15,288 bases of DNA from an uncultured Helcococcus sp. (GTDB taxonomy: Bacteria; Bacillota; Clostridia; Tissierellales; Peptoniphilaceae), in contig NZ_CAMPYN010000031.1 of the NCBI RefSeq assembly GCF_946998255.1, positions 1 through 15,288 on the forward strand, written 5' to 3'. The notes under the pieces are model-generated. The model was given only the letters and a program-made list of their open reading frames with translations, was not told the DNA's origin and did not search any database. This document shows positions 1-6,771 of the stretch, piece after piece (the first letter of the stretch is position 1; every line of letters begins with the position of its first letter). The translations under genes were made by a program, and so were the position numbers.

Positions 1-14
1 TATTTAAGAAAAAA

Positions 15-62
15 GGTGATGTGCAGACTAAATTTAACTAATCTGCAACACCACCATTTTTT
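15..62 (-). terminator. Rho-independent terminator of the lipoprotein/membrane-protein unit
   Basis: Imperfect hairpin. GGTGATGTGCAGA (15-27) pairs with TCTGCAACACCACC (42-55), with one bulged A and one mismatch, around a 14-base loop. A-tract and T-tract flank the stem on both sides, so on the minus strand it ends in a run of six T. It lies just past the stop of the minus-strand gene at 69 and probably also terminates transcription arriving from the left on the plus strand. Confidence 0.75.
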
Positions 63-68
63 CTATTT

Positions 69-1013
69 CTAATCAACAAAAGAAATCATAAATATATCAG
101 TATTTCTAGGAAGATATAGGACTTCTACTTTTCCTAATTTAAGTTCATGTAATTTGGTTAAAGGAATAACTTTTTTAAAGCTTTTATTTACAGTGTTACC
201 AATATCATCTATAAATTTCATATTAAATCTTAATTGCGGCTGTTCATTAACATAAAGTCCAGTTTGCCCATAGCTTACGATTTCCCCTTCAGTGCTTCTA
301 CCATATAATAAAAGCTCTCCAATATCTTTTTTAGAATTAGAAGATGAAATTTCATGGTATTGACTTATTATATCTTGTTCAATACCTGATTTAAGAAGAT
401 ATTTTAAGATAGAAATCCCGGCAATTGGAGCCCATAACCATGAGGTGAATGGATTTAAAAATCTCCATCCATATCCCTCATTTTTGAAATAGTAAGTGAC
501 TAGGAAAAAGACTATCATATATACAATATTAAAAATCAGCCATGCCCAAGCCCAAGGCCTAGATTCTGTAATGAATTCTCCTTCTCCAAAAGTGAATGCA
601 GGATCAGAACCTCTTTGATTTAGTTTTAAATCTATAGTCTTACCTGGTTCAAATCTTTTTTCATGTTCTTTAGAATCTATAAGCTGAATAATTGCTTTTA
701 CAGGATTAGCAGCTAGATTTGTAAATCTAATTAATAAATTTTTTAAAGGATACCCATCTTGAATACCAATATTTTGACTATCCAATATTTCAGCTTGAGT
801 AATTTTTCCAGTATCTCGAACTCTTTGGTGTTTTTTTGCCATTTTCTTAGGATTTGTTATAAATTTTGAAATCAAATAAGATTGTATTGACCAAAGAATT
901 ATTCCTACAACTAAGAGAATTGTTGCAATTATAGGAGTTGTTCTAATGGTTGGAATTCCAATAAAAGGTATAGGGAAAACATACATAAAAAATAGTATTA
1001 ATCGTAACATCAT
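69..1013 (-). CDS. Four-helix membrane protein with a duplicated soluble domain, unknown function
   Basis: I do not recognise a named family. The 314-residue protein has two N-terminal membrane segments (about 3-20 and 26-50), a soluble block (about 66-133), two more membrane segments (about 154-175 and 192-206) and a second soluble block (about 236-305). The two soluble blocks resemble each other. Each opens with G-[KR]-x-T-[QE]-x-EI, runs through predicted beta strands, and ends with a basic stretch and L.PG/LGK.....L, so the protein looks like a tandem duplication of a [2 TM + beta domain] module. Start: ATGATG at 1013, with GAGAGGG about 7 bases upstream inside the end of the preceding gene. 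The upstream lipoprotein stop lies one base before this start, so the two are cotranslated. A role at the cell envelope is inferred from architecture and partner only. Confidence 0.7.
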   Translation of the reverse strand: MMLRLILFFMYVFPIPFIGIPTIRTTPIIATILLVVGIILWSIQSYLISKFITNPKKMAKKHQRVRDTGKITQAEILDSQNIGIQDGYPLKNLLIRFTNLAANPVKAIIQLIDSKEHEKRFEPGKTIDLKLNQRGSDPAFTFGEGEFITESRPWAWAWLIFNIVYMIVFFLVTYYFKNEGYGWRFLNPFTSWLWAPIAGISILKYLLKSGIEQDIISQYHEISSSNSKKDIGELLLYGRSTEGEIVSYGQTGLYVNEQPQLRFNMKFIDDIGNTVNKSFKKVIPLTKLHELKLGKVEVLYLPRNTDIFMISFVD

Positions 1014-1014
1014 T

Positions 1015-1857
1015 TTAAGCCCTCTCTTTCTCGATTAAATTGCCATTTCTATCAAAAGTTAAATTATAATCTTCTCTCACACCTTCTACTTTTGCTTTAA
1101 GTATTAAATCTTCTCCATCTAAATGAGCACTTATAGTATTAATTCCAAGGTCCCTATTCATAATATTATATTCTCTATAATCACCCATTTCTTTTAGGAC
1201 TTCTTTTCCTGTGTCGATTATTTTTTCAAAGGCATCAAAATTTATATCTGAAAATAAAATTGAATTTTTCATAGGATCAGTATCAGCAGAAAGTTTTTCA
1301 GGCTGTATAATCCATTTTCCTATGCTTAAATTATAGTAATACAAATCAACATGTTCAGAATTATTAGGGTTTACGATATAAATATAGATACTAGTATCTA
1401 GAATTCTAAATCTAGTTTGATAAATATAAAAATCTCTGGCACCGACTAATTCAAACAATTCCTCCATTACTTCATCTCGTTTTTTAGTGTTCAATAAAAA
1501 ATTGTTTTGATCATATTCTTTGGCTATTTCTATTACTTCTTCTTTAGACAAATAACGATGGATATCATTTTCTGTAAGATATCTACTAAAATGACCATTT
1601 AAGAAAGTAGGAAATTCATATCCCATTTTTTCCTCAGCATCTTTAATGATATCTGTAATAAAAACTCTATCATTGCTTTTATCTATAAAGATATCTTTTA
1701 TACTACTTAAAAACTTTTTATTATCACTTTTTTTTTCTGTACTTACTTTTTGTGGGGGCTTAGAAAAGGTGTCTTCTACTGCCCTCTCTATATATTGACA
1801 AGCAGTCAGAAAAATAGTCATTCCAACAAGCAGTATTATAAAAAATCGTCTTTTCAT
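1015..1857 (-). CDS. Putative lipoprotein, unknown function
   Basis: The 280-residue protein has a clear lipoprotein signal: MKRR, a hydrophobic stretch (5-17) and the lipobox L-T-A-C with the lipidated cysteine at position 20. The mature part is charged and hydrophilic, with no further membrane segment and no catalytic motif I recognise. A lysine/serine-rich linker (about 38-50) follows the signal region, as is common for surface lipoproteins. It should be exported, processed by signal peptidase II and anchored on the outer face of the membrane. The start ATG has AAGGAG about 6 bases upstream. The gene is first in a two-gene minus-strand unit with the duplicated-domain membrane protein, separated by one base, which suggests a shared envelope role (inference). 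No convincing promoter was found for it. Confidence 0.75.
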   Translation of the reverse strand: MKRRFFIILLVGMTIFLTACQYIERAVEDTFSKPPQKVSTEKKSDNKKFLSSIKDIFIDKSNDRVFITDIIKDAEEKMGYEFPTFLNGHFSRYLTENDIHRYLSKEEVIEIAKEYDQNNFLLNTKKRDEVMEELFELVGARDFYIYQTRFRILDTSIYIYIVNPNNSEHVDLYYYNLSIGKWIIQPEKLSADTDPMKNSILFSDINFDAFEKIIDTGKEVLKEMGDYREYNIMNRDLGINTISAHLDGEDLILKAKVEGVREDYNLTFDRNGNLIEKERA

Positions 1858-2158
1858 TTTTTACTCCTTAAAATTACTTGCCTATAAAATATAGTGCTAT
1901 TTATATAATAATAAGTTTTTTTTCTTAATATAATAATACCCTATTTTAAAGTAAAAGTGACCTATATTGGCTTATTTTACATAAATTTTACAAGTAGAAA
2001 AAGATTCTTTTCGATAAATTACTTATTTGAAATTTGTATTATAATTAAAGAAAATTTAAGATATAATTATTATATGGTTAATATTGTATAAATCTCTAAA
2101 TTTAATATATAATATCTTTTGTGCTATTTTAGTTTAATATTAAGGGGTTAATTTATTT
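1858..2158. other. Divergent intergenic region between the lipoprotein gene and the MATE exporter gene
   Basis: Very AT-rich, 301 bases. It holds the lipoprotein ribosome binding site (AAGGAG on the minus strand, 1864-1869) and, on the plus side, a possible promoter and ribosome binding site for the exporter. A GTAAAA (1951-1956) and TTTTAC (1975-1980) inverted pair lies in the middle but is short for such AT-rich sequence. I see no gene, RNA family or strong terminator here. Confidence 0.5.
2084..2113 (+). promoter_or_regulatory. Possible sigma-A promoter of the MATE exporter
   Basis: TATAAT at 2108-2113, with TTGTAT at 2084-2089 and an 18-base spacer. The -10 is perfect but the -35 matches only its TTG and the final A/T region, and the surroundings are AT-rich, so this is a tentative call. 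It would place the transcript start near 2120, about 39 bases before the ATG. Confidence 0.4.
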
Positions 2159-3529
2159 ATGAAAGATAGAAAGTTTTTCTTTTCTGATAAGAAATTTTTA
2201 AGATCGCTTATAGCAGTTGCGCTACCATTATCATTACAATTTTTGATATCTACTTCTATTAATATGGCAGACACCGTAATGATTTCTTCATTGGGTGGAG
2301 CAGAGATTGCCGCAGTAGGTCTTGTAAATCAATATGTATTCTTTTTTGCTGTTATTATTTTTGGTATATCAAGTGCAGGCGGAGTGTTCTTTTCACAATA
2401 TTTTGGAAACAAAGATGAGGAAAATGTAAGAAGTTATTTGAGCTTAATCATGCAAATTTCTGCATTTGTAGCAATCATATTTACGCTTGTTTCTTTATTA
2501 TTCCCAAATCAGATTATGCATGTATTAATTCCAGATGACGAAGTTAAAGTTTATGGTGTTTCATATCTGACACTTGTTGCGCTTACATTTATACCAAATG
2601 CAATGTCTATGTGTTTTAATGCAGTACTTAGATCTGTAAATAGGGTTAAAGAGCCATTGCTTGCTTCAGTTCTTTCATTTTTCGTAAATATATTTTTCAA
2701 TTATATTTTCATATTTGGAAAGTTTGGTGCTCCAGCCCTTGGAGTTGCGGGGGCAGCCCTTGGAACAATAATTGCAAGATATTTTGAACTAATATTGTTG
2801 GTATTTTTTATTAATAGACATAATTACGACTTATTTAATGTAAAACCAATAAAACTATTTAAAGTTGATTTAGAAAAAATGAAAAAATTCTTTCCAATTG
2901 CCACTCCAATAATAATGGCAGAAATGTTTTGGTCACTCGGCCAATTATTATTTGCTATGGCCTATTCAAGAATTGGAAAAGATGCAACAGCTGCTATACA
3001 ACTTACAGGTACGATTCAAAATGTTTTCTTTATAATTGTTAATTCACTTAACTCTTCTGCAGCTGTTATTATAGGGCAAAATTTAGGTAGGTCTAAACAA
3101 GAAAGAGTTGAGAGATATGCTAGATATTTTATACAATTAACGATTATTATAGGACTTTTATCTTTAGTTACATTATCAGGATTCCCACATCTATTGATGA
3201 AGATATATTCTGGTATTGAAAAGAATGTATATGACATTTCTATAAAATTATTAATTATTAGAGGAATATTTATTCCATTCAGATTCATAAATGGGATGCT
3301 AATTGTAGGATTCTTTAGATCTGGAGGACTAACTAAGAAGCCTTTGATATTTGAATTATCTACAATGTGGCTATTTGCAATTCCGATGTCTTTCATAGGA
3401 GTGCTTGTACTAAATTTACCAATTGAATGGGTATTTACAATTGTAAGCTTAGAGGAATTTATTAAAGTATTCTTTATGATTTATCTATATCGAAAGAAGG
3501 AATGGCTAAATAATATAACTGAAAATTAA
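2159..3529 (+). CDS. MATE family multidrug/cation antiporter
   Basis: The protein has 456 residues, the usual length for multidrug and toxic compound extrusion transporters, with about twelve hydrophobic segments in two similar halves. The first helix region carries the hallmark MADTVMISSLG followed by AAVGLVNQ (about 36-57). The family uses an ion gradient (Na+ or H+) to export organic cations and other amphipathic compounds. Asp38 is in the usual conserved position near helix 1. A second-half counterpart lies around 245-310, including the stretch ending in SSAAVIIGQNLG. Start: ATG at 2159, with AAGGGG about 11 bases upstream. The substrate cannot be read from sequence. No terminator follows, so readthrough into the DUF2871 gene 71 bases downstream is possible. 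Family assignment is sure; the specific subgroup (NorM-like or DinF-like) is not. Confidence 0.92.
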   Translation: MKDRKFFFSDKKFLRSLIAVALPLSLQFLISTSINMADTVMISSLGGAEIAAVGLVNQYVFFFAVIIFGISSAGGVFFSQYFGNKDEENVRSYLSLIMQISAFVAIIFTLVSLLFPNQIMHVLIPDDEVKVYGVSYLTLVALTFIPNAMSMCFNAVLRSVNRVKEPLLASVLSFFVNIFFNYIFIFGKFGAPALGVAGAALGTIIARYFELILLVFFINRHNYDLFNVKPIKLFKVDLEKMKKFFPIATPIIMAEMFWSLGQLLFAMAYSRIGKDATAAIQLTGTIQNVFFIIVNSLNSSAAVIIGQNLGRSKQERVERYARYFIQLTIIIGLLSLVTLSGFPHLLMKIYSGIEKNVYDISIKLLIIRGIFIPFRFINGMLIVGFFRSGGLTKKPLIFELSTMWLFAIPMSFIGVLVLNLPIEWVFTIVSLEEFIKVFFMIYLYRKKEWLNNITEN

Positions 3530-3574
3530 TAAGTTCATTAAGATATGAAAATAAAAAGAGGTAGTAAAAAACAA

Positions 3575-3590
3575 TTAACTTCATAGTTAA
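3575..3590 (+). promoter_or_regulatory. Small palindrome directly in front of the DUF2871 ribosome binding site
   Basis: TTAACTTCATAGTTAA has perfect 6-base arms around a 4-base centre and ends one base before AGGAG (3591-3595). It could be a protein operator or a small hairpin that affects translation. It may also be a chance palindrome in AT-rich DNA. Confidence 0.35.
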
Positions 3591-3600
3591 AGGAGACAAA

Positions 3601-4017
3601 ATGAATAAAAAATATTTTAATTTAGCACTCATATACGCTATATTTGGAATGGTTGCGGGTGTATTTTATCGTGAATTTACAAAGTGGAATAGCTTTACAG
3701 GTGTGACTGCTTTAGGCAAGTTGCATACTCATTTATTAACCCTAGGAATGTTGGTATTTCTATTAGTAGCAATATTTTCAAATTCTATGGACCTTGAAAA
3801 AGACAAGAAATTCAAAATTTTTATGAAAGTCTACAATATTGGACTACCTATATTAGCTTTGACTATGCTTGTAAGAGGAGTAGTACAAGTTCGTGATCTT
3901 CAAATTTCCAAGGCTTTAGATGCTTCAATTTCAGGAATCGCAGGTATAGGACACATGCTTGTAGGTCTTGGAATAGTTTTGTTTTTACTAGCTTTAAGAA
4001 ATTGTGCAAAGAAATAA
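3601..4017 (+). CDS. DUF2871 family small membrane protein
   Basis: The 138-residue protein has four hydrophobic segments (about 5-23, 42-61, 76-92 and 110-134). It fits the DUF2871 family, whose function is unknown to me. Visible hallmarks are FYREFT after helix 1, LGKLHTHLLTLGM in helix 2 (two histidines spaced H-x-H) and GIGHMLVGLG in helix 4. The conserved histidines sit inside membrane helices in a setting that resembles heme- or metal-binding helices of respiratory proteins, but binding is a guess. Start: ATG at 3601 with AGGAG 5 bases upstream. It may be cotranscribed with the MATE gene and with the small membrane protein downstream, since no terminator is visible on either side. Confidence 0.8.
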   Translation: MNKKYFNLALIYAIFGMVAGVFYREFTKWNSFTGVTALGKLHTHLLTLGMLVFLLVAIFSNSMDLEKDKKFKIFMKVYNIGLPILALTMLVRGVVQVRDLQISKALDASISGIAGIGHMLVGLGIVLFLLALRNCAKK

Positions 4018-4037
4018 ATCTTATTACTCTTAGCCTA

Positions 4038-4153
4038 CCTATGTTAAAAGTATGTAAAATCCTGGAAATCTGTATATAATTTTTATAAAATTAAAATAAG
4101 ACAATGAAATAAGCAGTAAAAATATTTACATACCACCGATAAAACATAGGAGG
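4038..4153 (+). promoter_or_regulatory. Two-step long-range inverted repeat reaching the next gene's ribosome binding site
   Basis: CCTATGTT (4038-4045) is complementary to AACATAGG (4143-4150). Just inside, GTATGTAAA (4050-4058) is complementary to TTTACATAC (4125-4133). The right outer arm overlaps AGGAGG (4148-4153), the ribosome binding site of the gene at 4158. An additional AT hairpin, TAATTTT-TAT-AAAATTA (4077-4093), lies inside. In a transcript coming from upstream, the outer stem would cover part of the binding site. The pairing is seen directly; the regulatory role is inferred. Confidence 0.45.
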
Positions 4154-4157
4154 AAAT

Positions 4158-4601
4158 ATGAATAAAAACATAAAAAAAGCAAATAAATCATTTATGATTT
4201 CATTCTTGATTTTACTTGCTATAGGCATAATTTTTGCTGCTTTTGCGATTTCAGAAATAGTATCTTCTACAGGAAGAAATAAAGCGTTAATATATGGATT
4301 AGTAGCTTTGTTATTTGTAGGATTCTCCATATTTTACTATAAGTTTTTTGTTAAATCTTACTTAATAGAAGAAGAGGACTATTTTACTGTTGGACATTTA
4401 AATAAAGAAAATACCGTTTATTACAAGGATATTGATAAAATAATAAGAGATATTAAATATTATATGGTTTATACCAAAAACAATGAAAAAGTGCGTGTTC
4501 CAGCCACTATGTTTGAAATAGAGAAATTAAATGACTATATAGATAGAAACTTTAAAATTGAAGAAGAGGATACATTCAAGATAGTCTATATTAGAAATTA
4601 G
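4158..4601 (+). CDS. Small two-helix membrane protein with a C-terminal cytoplasmic beta domain
   Basis: I do not recognise a named family. The 147-residue protein starts with a lysine-rich stretch, then two membrane segments (about 12-32 and 43-64) joined by a short loop, then an acidic, beta-rich tail (about 66-147). The tail reads like the small PH-like domains found after two helices in many Gram-positive membrane proteins: a short EEEDY turn, a strand with FTVGHL, a YYKDIDKI segment and a late helix with EKLNDYIDR. That similarity is by eye only. Start: ATG at 4158 with AGGAGG ending 4 bases upstream. The binding site is partly covered by the inverted repeat described at 4038-4153. The gene ends at the strong shared terminator at 4614-4649. 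Confidence 0.65.
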   Translation: MNKNIKKANKSFMISFLILLAIGIIFAAFAISEIVSSTGRNKALIYGLVALLFVGFSIFYYKFFVKSYLIEEEDYFTVGHLNKENTVYYKDIDKIIRDIKYYMVYTKNNEKVRVPATMFEIEKLNDYIDRNFKIEEEDTFKIVYIRN

Positions 4602-4613
4602 TTAGGTAAATGG

Positions 4614-4657
4614 AAAACCAGATGTGATATAAAAATTACATCTGGTTTTAATTTTTT
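4614..4657. terminator. Bidirectional terminator between convergent genes
   Basis: AAAACCAGATGT (4614-4625) pairs perfectly with ACATCTGGTTTT (4638-4649), a 12-base stem that extends slightly into a 12-base loop. On the plus strand a T-rich tail (to about 4657) follows. On the minus strand the stem's own four T residues and more T-rich sequence follow. It serves the small membrane protein on the plus strand and the PTS IIB-IIA unit on the minus strand. Confidence 0.85.
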
Positions 4658-4669
4658 AAAAATATTTTA

Positions 4670-4987
4670 CTATTTTTTATAAATAATCTTATATAAGTCT
4701 ATAAATTGTTCTGCTAATATACCAAAGCCTTCAGCACTCATTAATTGGTCTTCGGCATGCATAAGTATAAGGTTAAACTCTACAGGGTCTTTACTTGCGT
4801 CTGCCTCTTGAGCAACAAGGGCAAAATGAGCATCATGTCCTTTGGAAAATAATTCTCCACCTTCTTTAACTTTATTTTCTGCAGCTTCAAAATTACCTTC
4901 TTTTGCTTCATTGATTGCTTCTATATATGAAGATCTTGCGGCACCAACTGAAGCTATGATTTGAAAACTTATTTCTTCAATATTCAT
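4670..4987 (-). CDS. PTS lactose/cellobiose-type IIA component
   Basis: The 105-residue protein is all alpha-helical in character and the usual length for the lactose/cellobiose IIA family. It accepts phosphate from HPr on a histidine and passes it to the IIB cysteine. The phosphorylated histidine is His77 in the motif LILMHAEDQLM, and Asp80 is the acidic residue that binds metal in the trimer of this family. Start: ATG at 4987 is preferred because AGGTG lies 6 bases upstream and residue 1 then aligns with the family (MNIEEISFQII). A GTG nine bases earlier would add three residues. The IIB stop lies one base before this ATG, so the two genes are translationally coupled. The minus-strand pair faces the IIC gene across a divergent promoter region. 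Confidence 0.93.
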   Translation of the reverse strand: MNIEEISFQIIASVGAARSSYIEAINEAKEGNFEAAENKVKEGGELFSKGHDAHFALVAQEADASKDPVEFNLILMHAEDQLMSAEGFGILAEQFIDLYKIIYKK

Positions 4988-4988
4988 C

Positions 4989-5291
4989 CTATTCACCTAT
5001 TGTTTCTATTACTTTTTTCATTACTTTTTCACCATTCATAGTACCGTAATCAACCATATCGATTACTTGTACTTCTTTGTGAGGATATTGTGTTTGAACT
5101 TTATTTAAATTAAATCTAACTTGTGGTCCCAATAAAATTATATCTGCATCTTCAGCATATTTATCGATTTCTGACATCGCATATGCATTTATATTTGCAT
5201 CGTAATTTACGCTTTTACAATAATCTTTCATTTTATTAACTAGCAGTGATGTAGACATACCTGCTGCACATATTAAAACTATATTTTTCAT
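4989..5291 (-). CDS. PTS lactose/cellobiose-type IIB component
   Basis: The 100-residue cytoplasmic protein carries the active-site P-loop right at the N-terminus: MKNIVLICAAGMSTSLL, with phosphocysteine Cys8. It receives phosphate from IIA-His and transfers it to the sugar as it crosses IIC. A second conserved stretch, DIILLGPQVRFNL (about 49-61), matches the family. Start: the ATG at 5291 is chosen because GGAGG lies 5 bases upstream and the P-loop strand then starts at residue 3. An upstream in-frame ATG at 5324 has no binding site and would put eleven hydrophobic residues in front. The family (cellobiose, chitobiose, lactose, other beta-glucosides) is clear; the sugar is not. Confidence 0.93.
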   Translation of the reverse strand: MKNIVLICAAGMSTSLLVNKMKDYCKSVNYDANINAYAMSEIDKYAEDADIILLGPQVRFNLNKVQTQYPHKEVQVIDMVDYGTMNGEKVMKKVIETIGE

Positions 5292-5314
5292 ATAAACCTC
5301 CATTAATATATATA

Positions 5315-5323
5315 ATAATATCA
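5315..5323 (-). promoter_or_regulatory. Possible extended -10 promoter of the IIB-IIA unit
   Basis: On the minus strand the sequence reads TG-A-TATTAT, an extended -10 with one mismatch to TATAAT. It would start transcription near 5308, leaving a leader of about 17 bases that holds GGAGG. No good -35 was seen. Confidence 0.4.
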
Positions 5324-5394
5324 TTATTTTTGAGAAAAGAAAAGGTATTCTTTATATATGAGTTAAGAATGATGTAGGCATCTTTACTTAATGT

Positions 5395-5410
5395 AGTTTA
5401 AGAAACTTAA
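5395..5410. promoter_or_regulatory. Candidate operator in the divergent PTS promoter region
   Basis: Two nested inverted repeats: AGTTT-AAG-AAACT (5395-5407) and TTAAG-AAA-CTTAA (5398-5410). They end 10 bases before the -35 of the IIC promoter and lie between the divergent units, where a shared regulator would bind. No regulator gene is in the window. No clear cre site was seen. Confidence 0.35.
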
Positions 5411-5420
5411 TATGAAATCG

Positions 5421-5449
5421 TTGACATATTATTTGTTTTACTATATATT
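5421..5449 (+). promoter_or_regulatory. Sigma-A promoter of the PTS IIC - DUF7916 unit
   Basis: TTGACA (5421-5426), a 17-base spacer and TATATT (5444-5449). The -35 is perfect and the -10 has one mismatch. The transcript should start near 5456, giving a leader of about 29 bases with AAGGAGG at 5472-5478. Confidence 0.8.
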
Positions 5450-5484
5450 TAAATTGAAAATATTTTATATTAAGGAGGATAGAA

Positions 5485-6771
5485 ATGAGCAAATTTAACA
5501 AGACCTTTGAGGAGAAACTTTTACCTATTGCGTCAAAACTAGGAGCTAATAAAGGACTTATTGCAATACGTGATGGTATAACTCTAGCTATGCCTTTAAT
5601 TATTGTAGGTTCTATTTTTATGATTTTAGCTAGCTTACCTATAAAAGCGTTTACTGATTTCCTTGCTGAAAATGGTATATCTGATTACCTATGGAAAGGT
5701 GTAAACTCAAGTTTTGGTTTAACAGGTTTAGTAGCAAGTTTTGGTATAGCAAACTCTATGGCAAACCAATATAAGGTAGATGGTATAGCAGCTGGTATAG
5801 TTTCATTATCATCATTTGTTGTGGTTACACCTTTTCTAACCGGTGAAGATGGATCTGGTTTGACTTTATCTTATTTAGGATCTAGTGGTATATTTGTAGC
5901 TATAGTACTTGGATTATTAAGTGCTTACGTATACCAATGGTTTATTAATAAGAATATTAAAATTACATTACCTGACAGTGTTCCACCAGCAATAGCAAGA
6001 TCATTTAGTGCAATTATACCTGGTGCAGTTATTATTACATTCTGGTTAATTATATTTGCTGTATTAGATAAATACGGATTACCAAACATCCACGAAGTTA
6101 TAAAAGTTGTACTAGGAAAACCTTTAGGACTACTAGGTTCAACAATGTTTGGAACCATGATAGTTACTGGATTAAACTCACTATTTTGGTTCATGGGAAT
6201 CCACGGTGGATCTACCGTTAACTCAATATTTAGTCCAGTTTGGTTAGCAAACTTAGATATAAATGCTAAGGCTCAACAAGCTGGTCAACCTTTAACAGAA
6301 ATCATTACAAAATCATTTATGGATAACTTCGTGTATATAGGTGGTGGTGGAGCAACTCTAGGTTTAGTAATAGTTATTTCAATTATTGCTTTAAGAAAGG
6401 CTTCGTCTAAACAAACAAAAGCTATGGGACCACTAACCTTAGTACCTGGTATATTTAACATTAACGAACCAGCAGTATTTGGTCTACCAATTGTTATGAA
6501 CGTAGCTTTATTTATACCTTTCATAATCGTACCTATGATAAATACACTTATAGCTTACTTTGCATTTTCTAGTGGACTTGTTCCATTGACATATGCATCA
6601 GCAACTTGGACAATGCCTCCAATTATTTCAGGATTCTTAACTACTGGTAGTTTAATGGGGTCATTACTTCAAATTGTTATAATAACAGTAGACATAATGG
6701 TATATCTACCATTCTACATGATGGTTGAAAAAGCAAACAAATTAGGAGAATTAAATGAGAAGATTGATTAG
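5485..6771 (+). CDS. PTS lactose/cellobiose-type IIC sugar permease
   Basis: The 428-residue membrane protein is the normal length for the cellobiose/chitobiose IIC family, with about ten hydrophobic segments. It binds the sugar on the outside, moves it across the membrane and presents it for phosphorylation by IIB. Key motifs: MPLIIVGSIFMIL in helix 1, FMGIHGGSTVN with His240, and FNINEPAVFGLPIVMN with Glu328. His and Glu at these places contact the sugar in the solved chitobiose IIC from Bacillus cereus (family knowledge). Start: ATG at 5485 with AAGGAGG 6 bases upstream, under a near-consensus promoter. The last 17 bases overlap the DUF7916 gene. IIA and IIB lie on the opposite strand. There is no phospho-glycosidase nearby, so the substrate is open. 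Confidence 0.94.
   Translation: MSKFNKTFEEKLLPIASKLGANKGLIAIRDGITLAMPLIIVGSIFMILASLPIKAFTDFLAENGISDYLWKGVNSSFGLTGLVASFGIANSMANQYKVDGIAAGIVSLSSFVVVTPFLTGEDGSGLTLSYLGSSGIFVAIVLGLLSAYVYQWFINKNIKITLPDSVPPAIARSFSAIIPGAVIITFWLIIFAVLDKYGLPNIHEVIKVVLGKPLGLLGSTMFGTMIVTGLNSLFWFMGIHGGSTVNSIFSPVWLANLDINAKAQQAGQPLTEIITKSFMDNFVYIGGGGATLGLVIVISIIALRKASSKQTKAMGPLTLVPGIFNINEPAVFGLPIVMNVALFIPFIIVPMINTLIAYFAFSSGLVPLTYASATWTMPPIISGFLTTGSLMGSLLQIVIITVDIMVYLPFYMMVEKANKLGELNEKID

Noticed and set aside
1951..1980. GTAAAA...TTTTAC inverted pair as an operator upstream of the MATE gene
   Set aside because: Only six bases per arm, 18 bases apart, in very AT-rich DNA; likely by chance.
3016..3396. 126-codon open frame on the minus strand inside the MATE gene
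   Set aside because: It is fully antisense to a well-supported transporter, with low-complexity composition and no ribosome binding site.
4988..4996. GTG start for the IIA gene
   Set aside because: The ATG at 4987 has AGGTG at the right distance and fits the family's N-terminus. The GTG has no binding site and overlaps the IIB stop region.
5292..5324. Upstream ATG start for the IIB gene
   Set aside because: It would place a hydrophobic leader before the P-loop strand and swallow the GGAGG site.
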